From Thermococcus guaymasensis DSM 11113 (GTDB lineage Archaea > Methanobacteriota_B > Thermococci > Thermococcales > Thermococcaceae), in NCBI RefSeq assembly GCF_000816105.1, contig NZ_CP007140.1, forward strand, positions 434,001-498,000: a DNA stretch of 64,000 bases, read 5' to 3'. The position numbers were made by a program, and so were the translations under genes. This document shows, in pieces, positions 62,771 to 64,000 of this stretch. Positions within the stretch are counted from its first letter, which is position 1. Every line of letters begins with the position of its first letter. Under the pieces are notes generated by a model. The model worked only from the letters and a program-made list of their open reading frames with translations, was not told where the DNA came from and did not search any database.

Positions 62771-64000
62771 TCATAATCCCCCCCTTTCCAGCAAATAGTG
62801 CTTCAATAAACTATCACTGGAACCAGTTCTTAGGTTATTAGACACAAACTTAGTCAAAATTTCCCTTATGAGAACTTTAGCAACTGGTTTTTTGATCGTG
62901 CATGTTTGATGTGCCAGAGAGATTGGAAGAGGATATTTCAATCCTGAAGGAGTCCACAAGTAAAGAAGCTTTATTGCCTCTTCAAATCGTCTCTGAACTT
63001 CTCTTGTAGAGGGTTTCCTCAAGAACGGGATTTCTATCCTATATACTGGTCGTTTGGGATATAATTTTCCAGACAGTTTTAAAATTGAATAATAGACATG
63101 AATACCTTTATCTTTGTAGTCTTTGTATGCTTTTATTATCTCCTCAGGAACTTCTTGTGGGACTGTGTACAAGATAAAATCAGAATTATTTTTTTCATTA
63201 AGAACCACGCGCTTGAATTCAAACAAGAGAGTAGCAAGAGTGTAGTCTCCGAGATCTGCCAAGGAAATTTCATTGTCGGATGTAGACGTTGTAATAGTAT
63301 ATTCTTTCAGCTTAGCTTGGTTTCCATATGAAAAAACATTTCCAATAACTCTCTTCACAAATCCAATAGGCAGAATATTGTTATCCATCAGATTCATAAT
63401 AGCAGATATCCTCTCATTGACAAAGTGTTCATATTTGTCATTTCTAATTGGCAAAGGCGGATCAATTAACGGACCATCTGTTATTAAAACTCCACGAGCA
63501 CCTTGAGATAATCTCTCCTGAGCTTTGAGCGATTTAAACTTTCTAATTGCGTTATTAATTGCTGCTGTTTCTGTTTTCATCATATCCAAACTTGCTTCCC
63601 GTTTGACAAGTGATATGTCTTGGTTTGAGGGATAACTTGCCAAATAGGCCTTTACTTCAACAAGAGGATTTTCGATATAATACTTTGAATACCTTGGAAA
63701 GATCACTAGTGCCGAGGAAATCACAACATAATATTTCATTGAAATAAAATCACCTGGAACCATACTTCCATCTTCAGAAATTACAACATGTTGATGGTAT
63801 TCTCTGAGTTCTTCTTGTTTAGGGTTTTCTGAGCTAAATTCTATGTATCTAATGTTTTCATGACCACTTTCAAGGTAGTACTTCTTTGTTGCTTCATATA
63901 TTTTCCTTAAGGTAATAGCCTCGGACTTTCCATGTTCATTGGCTTGTATTATTAGATTCTTCCAAGCTTGTGAGTTTGTTTTTTTCAGTAGTTCCCTTAT
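62771..64000 (-). CDS. nurA: NurA-domain nuclease (5' part beyond window)
   Basis: The minus-strand frame is open from 64000 to TGA 62771 (410 codons in window), so the gene continues to the right. NurA features are the first acidic motif EDGSMVPGDF preceding a beta strand (YYVVISSALVIF), GVLITDGPLIDPPLPI as the second, and the C-terminal YPLPISLAHQTCTIKK resembling the NurA YPxPLxxAH segment. NurA is a Mn-dependent 5'-3' exonuclease and ssDNA endonuclease activated by HerA. The internal ATG 63763 is not the true start because coding continues upstream in frame. Confidence 0.72.
   Translation of the reverse strand: MRELLKKTNSQAWKNLIIQANEHGKSEAITLRKIYEATKKYYLESGHENIRYIEFSSENPKQEELREYHQHVVISEDGSMVPGDFISMKYYVVISSALVIFPRYSKYYIENPLVEVKAYLASYPSNQDISLVKREASLDMMKTETAAINNAIRKFKSLKAQERLSQGARGVLITDGPLIDPPLPIRNDKYEHFVNERISAIMNLMDNNILPIGFVKRVIGNVFSYGNQAKLKEYTITTSTSDNEISLADLGDYTLATLLFEFKRVVLNEKNNSDFILYTVPQEVPEEIIKAYKDYKDKGIHVYYSILKLSGKLYPKRPVYRIEIPFLRKPSTREVQRRFEEAIKLLYLWTPSGLKYPLPISLAHQTCTIKKPVAKVLIREILTKFVSNNLRTGSSDSLLKHYLLERGGL

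Noticed and set aside
56724-64000. BREX locus
   Set aside because: Only the ATPase is BrxC-like in layout; no PglZ phosphatase, BrxX methylase or BrxL is present in the window.

Overview
The window is chromosomal DNA of a hyperthermophilic euryarchaeon of the order Thermococcales, most likely a Thermococcus. The grounds are the typical gene set (419-residue glutamate dehydrogenase, type 2 IPP isomerase next to archaeal RNase J and GGPP synthase, PIN-KH ATPase, CoA-dependent NAD(P)H oxidoreductase, DUF835, Tfx and class III signal peptide proteins), GGTGAT-type ribosome binding sites, TTTATA promoters, C/D box guide RNAs, tRNA genes with encoded CCA, and a Thermococcales-type 30-bp CRISPR repeat.

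Bases 1 to about 52,060 are ordinary, gene-dense, fairly G+C-rich host chromosome. In order they hold: a LrgA/LrgB membrane pair with a Tfx regulator; tRNA-Thr and a C/D guide RNA; gdhA; an isoprenoid/RNA block (fni, RNase J, idsA); a short ABC-transporter operon; leuS; a graveyard of two glycosidase genes; an amidohydrolase, a prolidase and a PAP2 protein; tRNA-Asn and a CAT tRNA; the methylmalonyl-CoA accessory genes (mce, meaB, B12-binding subunit); a PHP protein; an orphan CRISPR array (9 repeats, 8 spacers) with its leader on the right; maf and the PIN-KH ATPase; a minD, GPN GTPase and asnB run; Sua5, serS, moeA and SRP54; mtnP and a CoA-disulfide-reductase-family enzyme; a 700-bp hairpin-rich island beside tRNA-Arg; and the archaeal L18e-L13-S9-RpoN-RpoK-enolase-like-S2 operon with tRNAs.

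At tRNA-Leu(CAA), 52067-52151, the character changes sharply. A reading frame with its own start runs into and through the tRNA in the sense direction. This is what the N-terminal half of an SSV-type (self-splitting) integrase gene looks like after integration. To its right everything is A+T-rich and on the minus strand: several tiny plasmid/virus-like genes (AbrB-like, membrane peptide, 28- and 44-residue proteins), a cluster of about ten TTTTCACCC iteron-like repeats, and then a large operon that runs off the right edge.

That operon is the most interesting part of the window. In transcription order it encodes a NurA-type nuclease, a HerA-type hexameric ATPase, a 1445-residue P-loop ATPase with long coiled coils and a terminal winged helix, a protein with the archaeosine-synthase (ArcS) signature, a DpdA-like transglycosylase (TGT fold with both catalytic Asp and the zinc site), and a small SARYGLV (DUF6884/YaaA-like) protein. 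All the genes overlap or nearly abut. I infer an archaeal 7-deazaguanine DNA-modification system, perhaps making an archaeosine-like base in DNA from preQ0, fused to a HerA-NurA-ATPase effector module and carried by an integrated mobile element. To my knowledge this is not the composition of the bacterial Dpd islands.
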